Source: Sandarakinorhabdus limnophila DSM 17366 (GTDB lineage Bacteria > Pseudomonadota > Alphaproteobacteria > Sphingomonadales > Sphingomonadaceae). Taken from it: a stretch of 64,000 nucleotides of DNA. The notes under the pieces are model-generated. The model was not told the origin of the DNA and did not search any database. It worked only from the letters and a program-made list of their open reading frames with translations. The position numbers were made by a program, and so were the translations under genes. Location of the stretch: contig NZ_ATVO01000003.1 in the NCBI RefSeq assembly GCF_000420765.1, forward strand, positions 372,001 through 436,000, given 5' to 3'. Below, one piece after another: positions 1 to 8,443 of the stretch (position 1 is the stretch's first letter; each line of letters opens with the position of its first letter).

Positions 1-770
1 AAACCCTCGACGATTGGGGCACGGCGCGGCTGACGCTGAACCGGCCGGAACGGCACAACGCCTTCAACGCCGAACTCATTGCCGCGCTGGAAGAAGCCTT
101 CACCCGGTTGGGCCAGGCTGACGAGGTGCGCGCCATCGTGCTGGCGGGCAACGGCAAGAGCTTTTCGGCTGGCGCCGATCTGGACTGGATGCGCGATGCG
201 GCCGGCTGGAACGAAGCGGAGAACCAGGCCGACGCCATGGGGCTTTCCAACATGCTGGCCGCCATCAATGATTGCGCGAAACCGGTGATCGTTGTTGCCC
301 ACGGCCATGTCACCGGCGGCGGTGTGGGACTTGTCGCCTGTGCGGACATGGCGGTGGCCATCGAGGGCGCGCAGTTCCGCCTTTCCGAAGTGCGGTTGGG
401 CCTGACACCGGCGACCATCTCGCCCTTCGTACTGGCAAAGATCGGTGCGGCGGCGCGGCGCTGGTTCCTTACTGCGGAGGCGTTTACCGCTGACGAAGCA
501 CTGGGCATGGGGTTGGTGAACGAAACCGCCATTGATGAAGACGCGGCCGAAGCCGTGGTGGCACACTGGCTGGCCCACATCGGACAGGCCGCGCCCGGCG
601 CCGTGGCAGATGCCAAGCTTCTGGCGCTGGATTTCGCCGGTGCCGCAATCAGTGAAGAGCTGCGCGAGGAAAGCGCCCGCCGCATCGCCGCGCGACGGGT
701 AAGTGAAGAAGGCCGCGAAGGCATATCTGCCTTCCTAAGCAAGGGGAAACCATCATGGGTCATCGAATAA
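1..770 (+). CDS. liuC: Methylglutaconyl-CoA hydratase (crotonase family), 5' end outside window
   Basis: The reading frame is open from base 3, so the gene starts upstream; 255 residues are visible. It is a crotonase-fold enoyl-CoA hydratase: SAGADLDWM forms the first oxyanion-hole segment, the glycine-rich GGGVGLVACADMA the second, and SEVRLGLTPATISP carries the usual glutamate. The SAGADLxWM plus VRLGLxPATISP pattern is typical of LiuC, which hydrates 3-methylglutaconyl-CoA to HMG-CoA in leucine breakdown. Context agrees: methylcrotonyl-CoA carboxylase alpha and isovaleryl-CoA dehydrogenase lie just downstream. The stop overlaps the next gene by 16 bases, suggesting coupled translation. A generic enoyl-CoA hydratase is the alternative. 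Confidence 0.88.
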   Translation, partial: TLDDWGTARLTLNRPERHNAFNAELIAALEEAFTRLGQADEVRAIVLAGNGKSFSAGADLDWMRDAAGWNEAENQADAMGLSNMLAAINDCAKPVIVVAHGHVTGGGVGLVACADMAVAIEGAQFRLSEVRLGLTPATISPFVLAKIGAAARRWFLTAEAFTADEALGMGLVNETAIDEDAAEAVVAHWLAHIGQAAPGAVADAKLLALDFAGAAISEELREESARRIAARRVSEEGREGISAFLSKGKPSWVIE

Positions 771-1219
771 AGCCGCTGTTCGCCGCCGCGATGTTGCTGG
801 CTGCACCTGCTGCCGCTGCGCCCAAGGACGAAGTGCTCGCGGCCACCAATGCCTTCATGGATGCGCTCAACAAGGGCGATGCCAATGGTGCCGAGGCGAT
901 GACGCATCCGACGCTGACCATCCAGGTGCTGCGCTTCCCGCCAGAGGGCGGCAGCAAGTTCGGCGTGATGACCCGCCAGCAATTGTTCGACAATTTCCGC
1001 GCAGCGCCGCCGCAGCGCAAGTTCGACGAACGCATCGTGCGCTCGAAAATCCTCGTTACCCGCGATTATGCCCATGTCTGGGCGCCTTACACGCTCGATA
1101 TCGACGGCAAGCGCATCCATTGCGGCGTGGACAGTTTCGGCTGGAGCAAGATCGACGGCAAATGGCTGCTGACGACGTTCGGCTGGACGGCCGATCCGAA
1201 GGGCTGCCCGCCGAAGTGA
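755..1219 (+). CDS. Exported SnoaL/NTF2-like protein
   Basis: A protein of 154 residues. Residues 1-22 form a signal peptide (basic start, then an Ala/Leu-rich core ending AAAA-PKD), so it is probably periplasmic. The rest looks like a small NTF2/SnoaL-like alpha+beta cone: an N-terminal helix of the form ATNAFMDALNKGDANGAEAM is followed by beta strands containing HVWAPYTLDIDGKRIHCGVDSF, read here in two parts, and a WLLTTFGW ending. Such folds serve as enzymes, binding proteins or subunits, so no reaction is assigned. It starts inside the end of liuC and ends 5 bases before mccA, so it appears to belong to the leucine operon. Its role there is unknown. Confidence 0.82.
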   Translation: MGHRIKPLFAAAMLLAAPAAAAPKDEVLAATNAFMDALNKGDANGAEAMTHPTLTIQVLRFPPEGGSKFGVMTRQQLFDNFRAAPPQRKFDERIVRSKILVTRDYAHVWAPYTLDIDGKRIHCGVDSFGWSKIDGKWLLTTFGWTADPKGCPPK

Positions 1220-1224
1220 GAGAC

Positions 1225-3183
1225 ATGCAGAAAATCTTGATCGCCAATCGCGGGGAAATCGCCCGCCGCATCATCCGCACAGCGCACCGCATGGGCATTG
1301 CCACAGTTGCCGTGCATTCGGCTGCTGACGCGCATGCGCCGTTCGTGCGCGAAGCCGGCCAGGCCGTGCCGCTGGCGGGGGACCGCGCCTATCTCGACAT
1401 GGATGCCATCATCGCAGCGGCCAAGCGCACGGGCGCCGATGCCATTCACCCCGGCTATGGCTTTCTTTCCGAGAATGCCGATTTCGCCAAGGCGCTGAAA
1501 AAGGCCGGGATCATCTTCATCGGCCCGCCGGAAAGCGCCATGCGGGTGATGGCGCTGAAGGACACCGCCAAGGCTGCGATGAACAAAGCCGGCGTGCCGA
1601 TCACGCCGGGCTATCAGGGCACGGACCAGAGCCTGGTGCGACTGCAGAAGACCGCCGAAGGTGTCGGTTTCCCGCTGCTGATCAAGGCGGTGGCCGGCGG
1701 TGGCGGCAAAGGTATGCGCGCCGTGCATTCGGCAGACGAATTCCAGGAAGCCCTGATGGCCGCTCAGCGCGAAGGCGAGACCGCCTTCGGCAATGCGGGC
1801 GTGATGCTGGAAAAACTGATCCAGCGCCCGCGCCACGTGGAAGTGCAGTTGTTTGCCGACAGCCATGGCAATGCCGTCCACCTGTTCGAGCGCGATTGTT
1901 CACTGCAGCGCCGCCACCAGAAGGTGATCGAGGAAGCCCCCGCCCCGGGCCTGTCCGACCAATTGCGCCACACGCTGGGTGTCGCTGCCGTTACCGCCGC
2001 CCATGCCATCGGCTATCAGGGCGCCGGTACCGTGGAGTTCATCCTCGATCTCGACACGGTCGATTTGCACGGCGATCCGGCCTTCTACTTCATGGAAATG
2101 AACACCCGCCTGCAGGTGGAGCACCCGGTAACCGAGTGCATCACCGGTGAGGATCTGGTCGAATGGCAGATCCGCGTTGCTCGCGGTGAGCCGCTGCCGA
2201 AGAAACAGGACGAGCTCAGCGTCAACGGTTGGGCGATGGAAGCCCGGCTCTATGCCGAAGATCCGGACAGCGGCTTCCTGCCCGCCACCGGCACCATTTC
2301 AACCCTCGAATTCGGCGCTGGCCCCGGTGTTCGCATCGATACTGGCGTTGAAACCGGCAGCCGCATCGGGCTGGATTATGATCCGATGATCGCCAAAGTG
2401 ATCGCGCATGGTGCGACACGTGAGCAGGCCATCGATCGGTTGGTCGGCGCGCTGGATGCCACGATCGTGACGGGCCTGAAATGCAACCGTGCGTTCCTCG
2501 CCCGCCTCGCTGACACCAAGGCGTTCCGTGCCGGCGAGGTCGATACCGGTTTCATCGCCCGCCACGCCGCAGAATTGGCCGCACCCGGCCTGTGCCCGGC
2601 GCCGGTACTACTCGCCGCCGCGCTGGGGCTGGGACTGCCGCAGGATGAGCTCCGCAACACGCTGTTTGGCACACTGAATTTCCGCATGAACGTTGCGGCC
2701 GAAACCCATGTCCGCCTGTGGTGGGGCGATGAACGCCATGCGCTGACGCTGCGCGCTGCCGGGGGGCCGCGCTGGCGGATCGGCGGGCTGGCCGGCGTGG
2801 GCGAGGTCGCCGTCACCCGTACCGGCGCGTACGGCCTGTCGATCGATCTGGGCGGGCAATTGATGCCGGCCACGGTGGTTGCAGGCGATGGTATCGTGGA
2901 CGTTCGCATGGCCGGCCAGAGCTGGACGCTGGGCACCCGTCCGCCGCGCACCAAGGATGTTGGCGGCGGTCATGCCCATATGATCGCCCCGATGCCCGGC
3001 CGCGTGCTGGCTGTTGACGTGACGCCGGGCCAGGCCGTGGCCGAAGGCGATCGCCTGCTGGTGCTGGAAGCCATGAAGATGGAGCATCGCCTGACCGCCC
3101 GCGTGGCCGGCACCGTGCAGACGGTGCATGTCGCGGTGGGTGATCAGGTTGCCGATGGCATGATGTTGGTGGAAATCGGCTGA
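1225..3183 (+). CDS. liuD: Methylcrotonyl-CoA carboxylase, biotin-containing alpha subunit
   Basis: A protein of 652 residues. The chosen ATG at 1225 gives the family start MQKILIANRGEIARRI; an in-frame upstream extension lacks family similarity. The order is biotin carboxylase N-terminal domain, ATP-grasp with the glycine loop VAGGGGKGMRAV (about residue 155), carboxylase C-terminal domain with FMEMNTRLQVEHPVTE, a linker/BT region, and a biotinyl domain with EAMKM in which Lys618 is the biotin site. The enzyme carboxylates biotin with ATP and bicarbonate for transfer to 3-methylcrotonyl-CoA by the beta subunit, presumably encoded upstream of the window. Its place between liuC and ivd favours methylcrotonyl-CoA over acetyl- or propionyl-CoA. 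Confidence 0.9.
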   Translation: MQKILIANRGEIARRIIRTAHRMGIATVAVHSAADAHAPFVREAGQAVPLAGDRAYLDMDAIIAAAKRTGADAIHPGYGFLSENADFAKALKKAGIIFIGPPESAMRVMALKDTAKAAMNKAGVPITPGYQGTDQSLVRLQKTAEGVGFPLLIKAVAGGGGKGMRAVHSADEFQEALMAAQREGETAFGNAGVMLEKLIQRPRHVEVQLFADSHGNAVHLFERDCSLQRRHQKVIEEAPAPGLSDQLRHTLGVAAVTAAHAIGYQGAGTVEFILDLDTVDLHGDPAFYFMEMNTRLQVEHPVTECITGEDLVEWQIRVARGEPLPKKQDELSVNGWAMEARLYAEDPDSGFLPATGTISTLEFGAGPGVRIDTGVETGSRIGLDYDPMIAKVIAHGATREQAIDRLVGALDATIVTGLKCNRAFLARLADTKAFRAGEVDTGFIARHAAELAAPGLCPAPVLLAAALGLGLPQDELRNTLFGTLNFRMNVAAETHVRLWWGDERHALTLRAAGGPRWRIGGLAGVGEVAVTRTGAYGLSIDLGGQLMPATVVAGDGIVDVRMAGQSWTLGTRPPRTKDVGGGHAHMIAPMPGRVLAVDVTPGQAVAEGDRLLVLEAMKMEHRLTARVAGTVQTVHVAVGDQVADGMMLVEIG

Positions 3184-3189
3184 TCGTGA

Positions 3190-3224
3190 GGGCCGGACCG
3201 GCGGGGCTCTTGCCGGTCCGGCCC
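3190..3224. terminator. Perfect 13-bp hairpin between convergent genes
   Basis: GGGCCGGACCGGC (3190-3202) pairs perfectly with 3212-3224 around a 9-base loop, starting 6 bases after the liuD stop. Neither strand has a convincing T-run, so it may act as a bidirectional, U-poor terminator or as an RNA-stabilising 3' end. Confidence 0.5.
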
Positions 3225-3242
3225 CTCCCGGCCGGGAACTTG

Positions 3243-3719
3243 TTACTCGGCGTCGTCTTGCGGCTGTTCGCGCCAGGCCAGAATGATGCCCGGTAGCGCC
3301 ATCGAGGTGATGGCAAAACCAGAAAGCAAATCGAGCGCCTGTTCCTGCCCCGGCATCCAGCCATCGATGAACTTGGCCAGGATCGACCACATGAAGAAGC
3401 CGAACATCGCCAGCACCATGATCTGGTGGGTGGCGACATAGGATTTGTCGCGCATTGTCCGTTCGCGTTCATCCAGCATGGCGTCGCTGGCCTGGGTCAA
3501 CTGCCCGCGGCCTTCAATGAACAGCGCCACCGCACTGAACAGGCCGATCAGGCGCAAGCCAACAAAACCGATCGGTGTGTCGCCATCAGGCGCGGCAAAG
3601 ATCGCTCCGCCCAGATAGCCGATACCGATGCCGCCCAGCACCAGCAGCGACAGGATGCGCGCGGCGCGCAGCGAGAGTTTCAGTGGCGGATTGAGAGTTG
3701 TGGGTTTGCTCACGATCAT
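3243..3719 (-). CDS. Integral membrane protein with DERER motif, paralogue 1
   Basis: A protein of 158 residues with four predicted membrane segments (around 20-42, 48-67, 98-117 and 130-148). Between segments 2 and 3 is a cytosolic-type stretch, AMLDERERTMRDKSYVATHQ, also present in the neighbouring gene as LDERERAERARAVVIGHR. The two proteins share this layout and end alike (GIILAWRE / AVILAWRD), so they look like tandem duplicates. Small membrane proteins with a D-E-R-E motif beside a compact XRE regulator resemble the DUF2178-like architecture. It overlaps paralogue 2 by 4 bases and is the last gene of the regulator-led operon. Function unknown; sensing or stress roles would be guesses. 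Confidence 0.8.
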   Translation of the reverse strand: MIVSKPTTLNPPLKLSLRAARILSLLVLGGIGIGYLGGAIFAAPDGDTPIGFVGLRLIGLFSAVALFIEGRGQLTQASDAMLDERERTMRDKSYVATHQIMVLAMFGFFMWSILAKFIDGWMPGQEQALDLLSGFAITSMALPGIILAWREQPQDDAE

Positions 3720-4168
3720 TCCTCCTCTGCACGGTCACGCCAGGCCAGGATCACGGCCGGCACCATCACATGGACCCAGAACAGCATCGCCATCAGCCAG
3801 CCAGCCTCGTGCATGTTTGGCAGCCACAGCCTGCCGGGCGCGGCCAGCAGCAGCCAGATGTAGGCAAGACAGATGGAGATCCCGGTCACCCGGTGGCCGA
3901 TCACCACCGCCCGCGCGCGCTCAGCACGCTCGCGTTCATCCAGTTCTCCTGCCGCCACATAGCGCCAGCCGGGGCTGCCGACTGCAACGGCTGCCGCCAG
4001 TGCCAAGCCAAGCACACGGGTCATGGTCATCACGCCGCCCATGCCGTCGATTGGCAGCAACAGGGGCCCGATTGTGCCGGCCACCAGCGCCGCCAGCGCC
4101 AGGCCCGACAACACGCGCACGCGCATTGTGGAAAAGCGCGGCGGCTTGAAAAGTGCAGATTGGGCCAT
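3716..4168 (-). CDS. Integral membrane protein with DERER motif, paralogue 2
   Basis: A protein of 150 residues with four predicted membrane helices (about 17-38, 46-63, 90-110 and 122-143). It carries the same central LDERER element as the following gene and a matching C-terminus, FWVHVMVPAVILAWRD. Its start shares one base with the stop of the XRE regulator (TGATG arrangement) and its stop overlaps the next start by 4 bases, so the three genes form one tightly coupled operon. The N-terminus is basic (FKPPRFSTMRVRV), consistent with a cytosolic N-terminus. No catalytic motif is visible. Confidence 0.8.
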   Translation of the reverse strand: MAQSALFKPPRFSTMRVRVLSGLALAALVAGTIGPLLLPIDGMGGVMTMTRVLGLALAAAVAVGSPGWRYVAAGELDERERAERARAVVIGHRVTGISICLAYIWLLLAAPGRLWLPNMHEAGWLMAMLFWVHVMVPAVILAWRDRAEEE

Positions 4169-4443
4169 CAGCGGCCTCCTTCCACGAGACGCGGCGCGGC
4201 GAGGGATGCCGCCAACGGCGCAAAGGGCTCAAGGCTGAACAACGTCTCCACCGAAACGCCGAAGACGCGGGCAAGCTTCAGGCCCAGTTCGAGGCTGGGG
4301 CCATATTGCCCGCGCTCCAGAAAGCCAATGGTCTGCGGGTTGACGCCAACCTGTTCGGCCAGTTCCTTGCGCGACAGGCCAGCTTCGGCCCGAAACAGCG
4401 CAAGCCGGTTGTGCAGTGTTGAAGTTTCGTTGTTCATCATCAC
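4168..4443 (-). CDS. XRE-family transcriptional regulator
   Basis: A protein of 91 residues that is almost only a helix-turn-helix domain. RKELAEQVGVNPQTIGFLER is the HTH, followed by GPSLELGLKLARVFGVSVETLF, the usual fourth and fifth helices; a short Pro/Ala-rich tail follows. The start could be any of three consecutive ATGs at 4443, 4440 or 4437. Compact XRE proteins of this type commonly head operons with small membrane proteins, as here. A promoter with a perfect TTGACA lies 31-36 bases upstream, and a 14-base near-palindrome sits on its -10 region, suggesting that the protein represses its own operon. Whether it also controls the divergent ivd gene is open. Confidence 0.9.
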   Translation of the reverse strand: MMMNNETSTLHNRLALFRAEAGLSRKELAEQVGVNPQTIGFLERGQYGPSLELGLKLARVFGVSVETLFSLEPFAPLAASLAAPRLVEGGR

Positions 4444-4449
4444 GAATCA

Positions 4450-4463
4450 TTGTCTATAAACAA
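4450..4463. promoter_or_regulatory. Near-palindromic operator candidate for the XRE regulator
   Basis: TTGTCTATAAACAA reads TTGTTTATAGACAA on the other strand, so 12 of 14 positions are symmetric (TTGTYTATARACAA). It overlaps the -10 box of the regulator's own promoter, the classic place for autorepression by a dimeric XRE protein. Inferred from sequence only. Confidence 0.5.
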
Positions 4464-4479
4464 CATATTGCTGTGTCAA
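4451..4479 (-). promoter_or_regulatory. Sigma70-type promoter of the XRE operon
   Basis: On the minus strand TTGACA (4479-4474), a 17-base spacer and TAGACA (4456-4451) precede the first start codon by 7 bases; TATAGA at a 15-base spacing is an alternative -10. The segment is markedly AT-rich compared with its surroundings. Confidence 0.6.
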
Positions 4480-4498
4480 CAAAGTAGCGCTTTGCCCC

Positions 4499-4527
4499 TT
4501 CCCGCTCCCGCCGCCACGGCCTAGAAC
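4499..4527 (+). promoter_or_regulatory. Candidate promoter of ivd
   Basis: TTCCCG, 17 bases, then TAGAAC lies 30 bases before the ivd start. The -35 is weak, but the TAG-type -10 at 17-base spacing matches other candidate promoters in the window (carA, pyrH, tRNA-Ile). Confidence 0.35.
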
Positions 4528-4556
4528 GGCTGAAATCTGCAAAGGAACCCCTCACG

Positions 4557-5720
4557 ATGCTGAGCCAGCTGAATTTCGCGCAAGGTGAGACCATCGACAT
4601 GCTGCGCGATACGGTGCGCGCCTTTGCGGCCGCCGAGATCGCGCCACGCGCCGCCGAGATCGACGCCACCAACACATTCCCGCGCGATCTGTGGCCGAAG
4701 ATGGGTGAACTTGGCCTGCACGGCATCACCGTGCCGGAGGCTGATGGCGGCATTGGCCTGGGTTATTTGGCGCATGTGGTGGTGGTGGAGGAACTTTCCC
4801 GCGCCTCGGCCAGTGTTGGCCTTTCCTATGGCGCCCACACCAATTTGTGCATCAACCAGATTGCCCGCTGGGGCACGGCCGAACAGAAAGCGAAATATCT
4901 GCCTGACCTGATTTCCGGGGAACATGTCGGCAGCCTTGCCATGTCCGAACCGGGTGCGGGCAGCGACGTGATCGGCATGAAGCTGCGTGCCGATATTCAG
5001 GGCAACGGCGATTATGTGCTGAACGGCAACAAGATGTGGATCACCAACGGGCCGCATGCCGAAACGTTGGTCGTCTATGCCAAGACCGATCCCGCCGCCG
5101 GCCCGCGCGGGGTGACGGCGTTCCTGATCGAAAAGGGCATGAAGGGTTTTTCCACCGCACAGAAGCTCGACAAGCTGGGCATGCGAGGGTCTGACACCTG
5201 CGAACTGGTGTTCGAGGATTGCACCGTGCCGGCCGAAAATGTGCTGGGCGGCGTCGGCAATGGCGCCCGCGTGCTGATGTCCGGCCTGGATTATGAACGT
5301 GTGGTGCTTTCGGGTGGCCCGCTCGGCATCATGCAGGCCTGCATGGACGTGGTGGTGCCCTATGTTCACGATCGCCAGCAATTCGGCCAGCCCATTGGCC
5401 AGTTCCAGCTGATGCAGGGCAAGCTGGCCGACATGTATGTCGCGCTGTCCACCGCCCAGGCCTATACCTATGCCGTCGCGCAAGCCTGTGACCGCGGCGA
5501 GACCACCCGCAAAGACAGCGCCGGCTGCATCCTCTACAGCGCTGAAAAGGCGACGTGGATGGCGCTCGAAGCAATCCAGTGCCTGGGCGGCAACGGCTAT
5601 ATCAACGAATATCCCACCGGGCGCCTGCTGCGCGATGCCAAGCTGTATGAAATCGGCGCCGGCACCTCGGAAATTCGCCGTTACCTGATTGGCCGGGAAT
5701 TGTTCGAAGAGACCAAGTGA
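4557..5720 (+). CDS. liuA: Isovaleryl-CoA dehydrogenase
   Basis: A protein of 387 residues, the normal length for an acyl-CoA dehydrogenase. The order is N-terminal helical domain, beta domain with [11 protein letters not shown] (FAD/substrate loop) and MWITNGPHA, and C-terminal helices with [20 protein letters not shown] and [18 protein letters not shown]. Glu247 in [13 protein letters not shown] is at the position of the catalytic base characteristic of isovaleryl-CoA dehydrogenase, not of the short/medium-chain enzymes. It oxidises isovaleryl-CoA to 3-methylcrotonyl-CoA, passing electrons to ETF, the step before methylcrotonyl-CoA carboxylase. It is separated from liuC/liuD by the minus-strand XRE cassette. 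Its stop overlaps the mobA start by 4 bases. Confidence 0.93.
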   Translation: MLSQLNFAQGETIDMLRDTVRAFAAAEIAPRAAEIDATNTFPRDLWPKMGELGLHGITVPEADGGIGLGYLAHVVVVEELSRASASVGLSYGAHTNLCINQIARWGTAEQKAKYLPDLISGEHVGSLAMSEPGAGSDVIGMKLRADIQGNGDYVLNGNKMWITNGPHAETLVVYAKTDPAAGPRGVTAFLIEKGMKGFSTAQKLDKLGMRGSDTCELVFEDCTVPAENVLGGVGNGARVLMSGLDYERVVLSGGPLGIMQACMDVVVPYVHDRQQFGQPIGQFQLMQGKLADMYVALSTAQAYTYAVAQACDRGETTRKDSAGCILYSAEKATWMALEAIQCLGGNGYINEYPTGRLLRDAKLYEIGAGTSEIRRYLIGRELFEETK

Positions 5721-6229
5721 GGCTGCTGGGCGTCGTCCTCGCCGGCGGCCAGTCGCGCCGCTTTGGCCGTGACAAGGCCCTGGCATTGCTCGATGGCCGG
5801 CCGCTGATCGATCATGCACTGGCTGCGCTGGCTGGCTGTGATGCGCTGGCGGTGGCGGGGCGGGAATGGCCCGGCATTGCCAGCCTGCCCGACCGGCCAT
5901 CACCCGATCTCGGCCCGTTGGGTGGCCTCAACGCCGCGCTTCATCACGCGGTGGCGAAGGGCTTCAGCCATGTTGCCAGCCTGCCCGTCGACAGCCCGAC
6001 CCTCCCCGCCGACTGGCTGGCGAAGTTGGGCGATGGCTCGGCGCATGCGGCCGGCCAGCCCCTCATCGCTCTCTGGCCGGTGGCGCTGGCAGACGGGCTG
6101 GAGGCGTTCGTGGCCGGCGGTGGCCGGCGGGTGCGGGATTGGGTGGCGCACGCCGGCGCCCGCGCGGTCGATCTCGGGCCGCTCGCCAATCTCAATCATC
6201 CGGGTGATCTGGATCGCCTGCACAGGTGA
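5717..6229 (+). CDS. mobA: Molybdenum cofactor guanylyltransferase
   Basis: A protein of 170 residues starting at GTG inside the ivd stop (GTGA overlap). The N-terminus [20 protein letters not shown] is the nucleotide-binding signature of Mob[14 protein letters not shown] and [13 protein letters not shown] (metal-binding Asp in VDSP) follow at normal spacing, and [11 protein letters not shown] is the usual C-terminal motif. It attaches GMP from GTP to molybdopterin to form the guanine dinucleotide cofactor in the cytosol. It is slightly shorter than E. coli MobA. No other molybdenum-cofactor gene is nearby, so coupling to ivd looks like convenience rather than pathway logic. Confidence 0.88.
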   Translation: MRLLGVVLAGGQSRRFGRDKALALLDGRPLIDHALAALAGCDALAVAGREWPGIASLPDRPSPDLGPLGGLNAALHHAVAKGFSHVASLPVDSPTLPADWLAKLGDGSAHAAGQPLIALWPVALADGLEAFVAGGGRRVRDWVAHAGARAVDLGPLANLNHPGDLDRLHR

Positions 6230-6272
6230 CAAAGCGCCTTGCCGCGCTATGCTGGCGGCGGGGAGAATTTGC

Positions 6273-7499
6273 ATGAAAACACTGATCGCCGCCGCCTGCG
6301 CGTTGCTGGCCACCACCGCACTGGCCGCGCCAAAACCGGATGCCACGCTGCTGAAGGCGGCCACCGCCGAAGCGCCCGCCATCACCGCCACGCTGAAATC
6401 GCTTGTGGAGATCGAAACGGGCACGGGTGACGCCGAGGGCATGGCCAGCATGGGCCGCTATCTGGAAAGCGCCTTCACCGCACGTGGCGCCACGGTGGCG
6501 CGGATGCAACCCACCGGCGGCGTGGCCGGCGATATCATCGTCGCGCGCTGGAAGGGCACCGGCAAGGGCAAGCTGCTGCTGATTGCCCATATGGACACGG
6601 TGTACCAGCGGGGCGCCCTGGCCCGTGCGCCTTTCAAGCTGATGGATAGCCCGCAAGGCCCGCTGGCCTATGGCCCCGGCATTTCGGACGACAAGAGCGG
6701 CATTGCCACCATCCTGCACACGCTGCCCCTGCTGACGGCCAAGGATTATGCCGAGCTGACCGTCGCCATCAACACCGACGAGGAACGCGGATCGCTGGGT
6801 TCCGGCACGACCATCACCGAACTGGCCAAGGGCATGACGGCGGTGCTGAGCTTTGAGCCGACCAGCATGCCGGAACGGCTGACGCGTGGCACATCGGCCA
6901 CGAACACGGTGACCGTTACCATCAAGGGCAAGGCCAGCCACGCCGGCGGCGCGCCGGAAGCCGGCATCAATTCACTGGTAGAGGCCGCCCACATCATCCA
7001 GACCACAAAGGATCTTGATCGCGGCCAGGGCAATCGCCGCTTCAACTGGACGGTGGTCGAACAACAGCGCGGCGTGCGCAACATCATCCCCGACGATGTG
7101 ACACTGATCGGCGATCTGCGCACCAGCAACCTGGCGCAATTTGATCAGTTCAAGGCGGAACTGCTCGATCGGCTGAAAACACCGTCCATCCCCGGCGCCG
7201 TGGTCACCGCCGAAGTGCGCATGAACCGCCCGCCCTTCACCGCGACCCCGGCCAGCAACGCGCTGATCGACGAAGCCCGCGCCATCTATGCCACGCTGGG
7301 CAAGGAACTGCTGGTGATGGAACGCGGCGGCGGCGGCACTGATGCCGGCTATGCCGCGCTGGCCGGCGTGCCAGTGATTGAATCGCTGGGCCTGCCCGGC
7401 TTTGGCGCGCACACCACGCAAGCCGAATATGTGTTCCTCGAAGCCGTGCCCCGCCGGCTCTATCTTGCCGCAAGCCTGATCCGCAAGTTGGGACGGTAG
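6273..7499 (+). CDS. Exported M20-family peptidase (glutamate carboxypeptidase-like)
   Basis: A protein of 408 residues; the ATG at 6273 gives a signal peptide (residues 1-19, ending ALAAP), so it acts in the periplasm. The longer frame upstream overlaps mobA and is rejected. M20 zinc-site residues are in order: HMDTV (His and catalytic Asp), GISDDKSG (bridging Asp), TDEERGS (catalytic Glu pair), FEPT and the C-terminal GFGAHTTQAEYV (His). A dimerisation domain containing KGKASHAGGAPEAG separates the halves. The pattern fits carboxypeptidase G2-like enzymes that remove C-terminal glutamate from folates or peptides; the real substrate cannot be read. Confidence 0.88.
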   Translation: MKTLIAAACALLATTALAAPKPDATLLKAATAEAPAITATLKSLVEIETGTGDAEGMASMGRYLESAFTARGATVARMQPTGGVAGDIIVARWKGTGKGKLLLIAHMDTVYQRGALARAPFKLMDSPQGPLAYGPGISDDKSGIATILHTLPLLTAKDYAELTVAINTDEERGSLGSGTTITELAKGMTAVLSFEPTSMPERLTRGTSATNTVTVTIKGKASHAGGAPEAGINSLVEAAHIIQTTKDLDRGQGNRRFNWTVVEQQRGVRNIIPDDVTLIGDLRTSNLAQFDQFKAELLDRLKTPSIPGAVVTAEVRMNRPPFTATPASNALIDEARAIYATLGKELLVMERGGGGTDAGYAALAGVPVIESLGLPGFGAHTTQAEYVFLEAVPRRLYLAASLIRKLGR

Positions 7500-7531
7500 A
7501 CGCCGCGCACAGCGGCGGCTAAGGCCGGCGC

Positions 7532-8443
7532 ATGTCGGCCAGCCACCCTTCCCGCCTGTCAGCGATCCTGCTAGTGCTGGCCGGCATCGGCGCGATGTGC
7601 GTGCTGGATGTATTCGCCAAATATCTGGCGCTGCGCCATGGCGCGCCGCTGACCACCTTTTCCCGCTATGCCAGTGGCACCGTTTTCGCGCTGATGGTGT
7701 GGCAGTGGCAGGGCCGGCCCTGGGTGGCACCGGGCGGTCTGCAGGCCAATCTGGTGCGCGGCACGCTGATTGCGGCGATGGCGCTGGCGTTTTTCTGGTC
7801 GATCACGCGGCTGCCGCTCGCCCTTGTGCTCACCCTCACGTTCGTCGGACCATTGGCGGTGCCGTTCATGGCGGCGCTTTATCTGAAGGAACCGGTGCAG
7901 CCCCGCTATATCGCGGCCGGTGTGTTGGGTTTCATCGGCGTGCTGGTAACCGTGGGCGGCATGCCCAGCCTGTCGAGCGGGGAATTGCTGGCAGCGGCAG
8001 CGGCCGTACTCGCCGCATTCCTCTATGCCGGGACGGCGGTGATCCTGCGCTCGCGGGCGGCCGCCGATGGCGCCACGGTCATCACGCTGATCGCCGCGGT
8101 GGTGCCTATGCTGTGGCTGTCACCGGCGCTGATCAGCCTACCTGCCATGCCGTCAGCAATCGATTTGGGGCTGATGGCGGCCATGGGCCTTATCGGCAAT
8201 ATCGCCGTGCAGCTGATGGCGCGCGGCTATGTTCACCTGCAGGCGCAGGTTTCAGCGGTGCTTGAGTATAGCGCCCTGCCCTGGGCCGCGCTGATGGGTT
8301 GGCTGGCGTTTGACGAGGTGGTGGCACCCAGCACGATACTGGGCGCGGCGATCATCGCCGGGGCCTGCCTGTGGGCATCGCGCGCGCCAAGGGCAGACGT
8401 GGCAGCGCCAGTCAGCGGTCTGCCGCCAGCGCCAATTCCTTGA
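7532..8443 (+). CDS. EamA-family (DMT superfamily) transporter
   Basis: A protein of 303 residues with ten predicted membrane helices in two EamA repeats. The first repeat contains FFWSITRLPLALVLTLTFVGP and the second VQLMARGYVHLQAQVSAVLE; VLEYSALPWAALMGWLAFDE is the family's end-of-repeat motif. Such proteins export or import metabolites such as amino acids or S-adenosylmethionine, but the substrate cannot be told here. It starts 32 bases after the peptidase stop. Its last 32 bases overlap the tail of the convergent gene on the minus strand. Confidence 0.88.
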   Translation: MSASHPSRLSAILLVLAGIGAMCVLDVFAKYLALRHGAPLTTFSRYASGTVFALMVWQWQGRPWVAPGGLQANLVRGTLIAAMALAFFWSITRLPLALVLTLTFVGPLAVPFMAALYLKEPVQPRYIAAGVLGFIGVLVTVGGMPSLSSGELLAAAAAVLAAFLYAGTAVILRSRAAADGATVITLIAAVVPMLWLSPALISLPAMPSAIDLGLMAAMGLIGNIAVQLMARGYVHLQAQVSAVLEYSALPWAALMGWLAFDEVVAPSTILGAAIIAGACLWASRAPRADVAAPVSGLPPAPIP

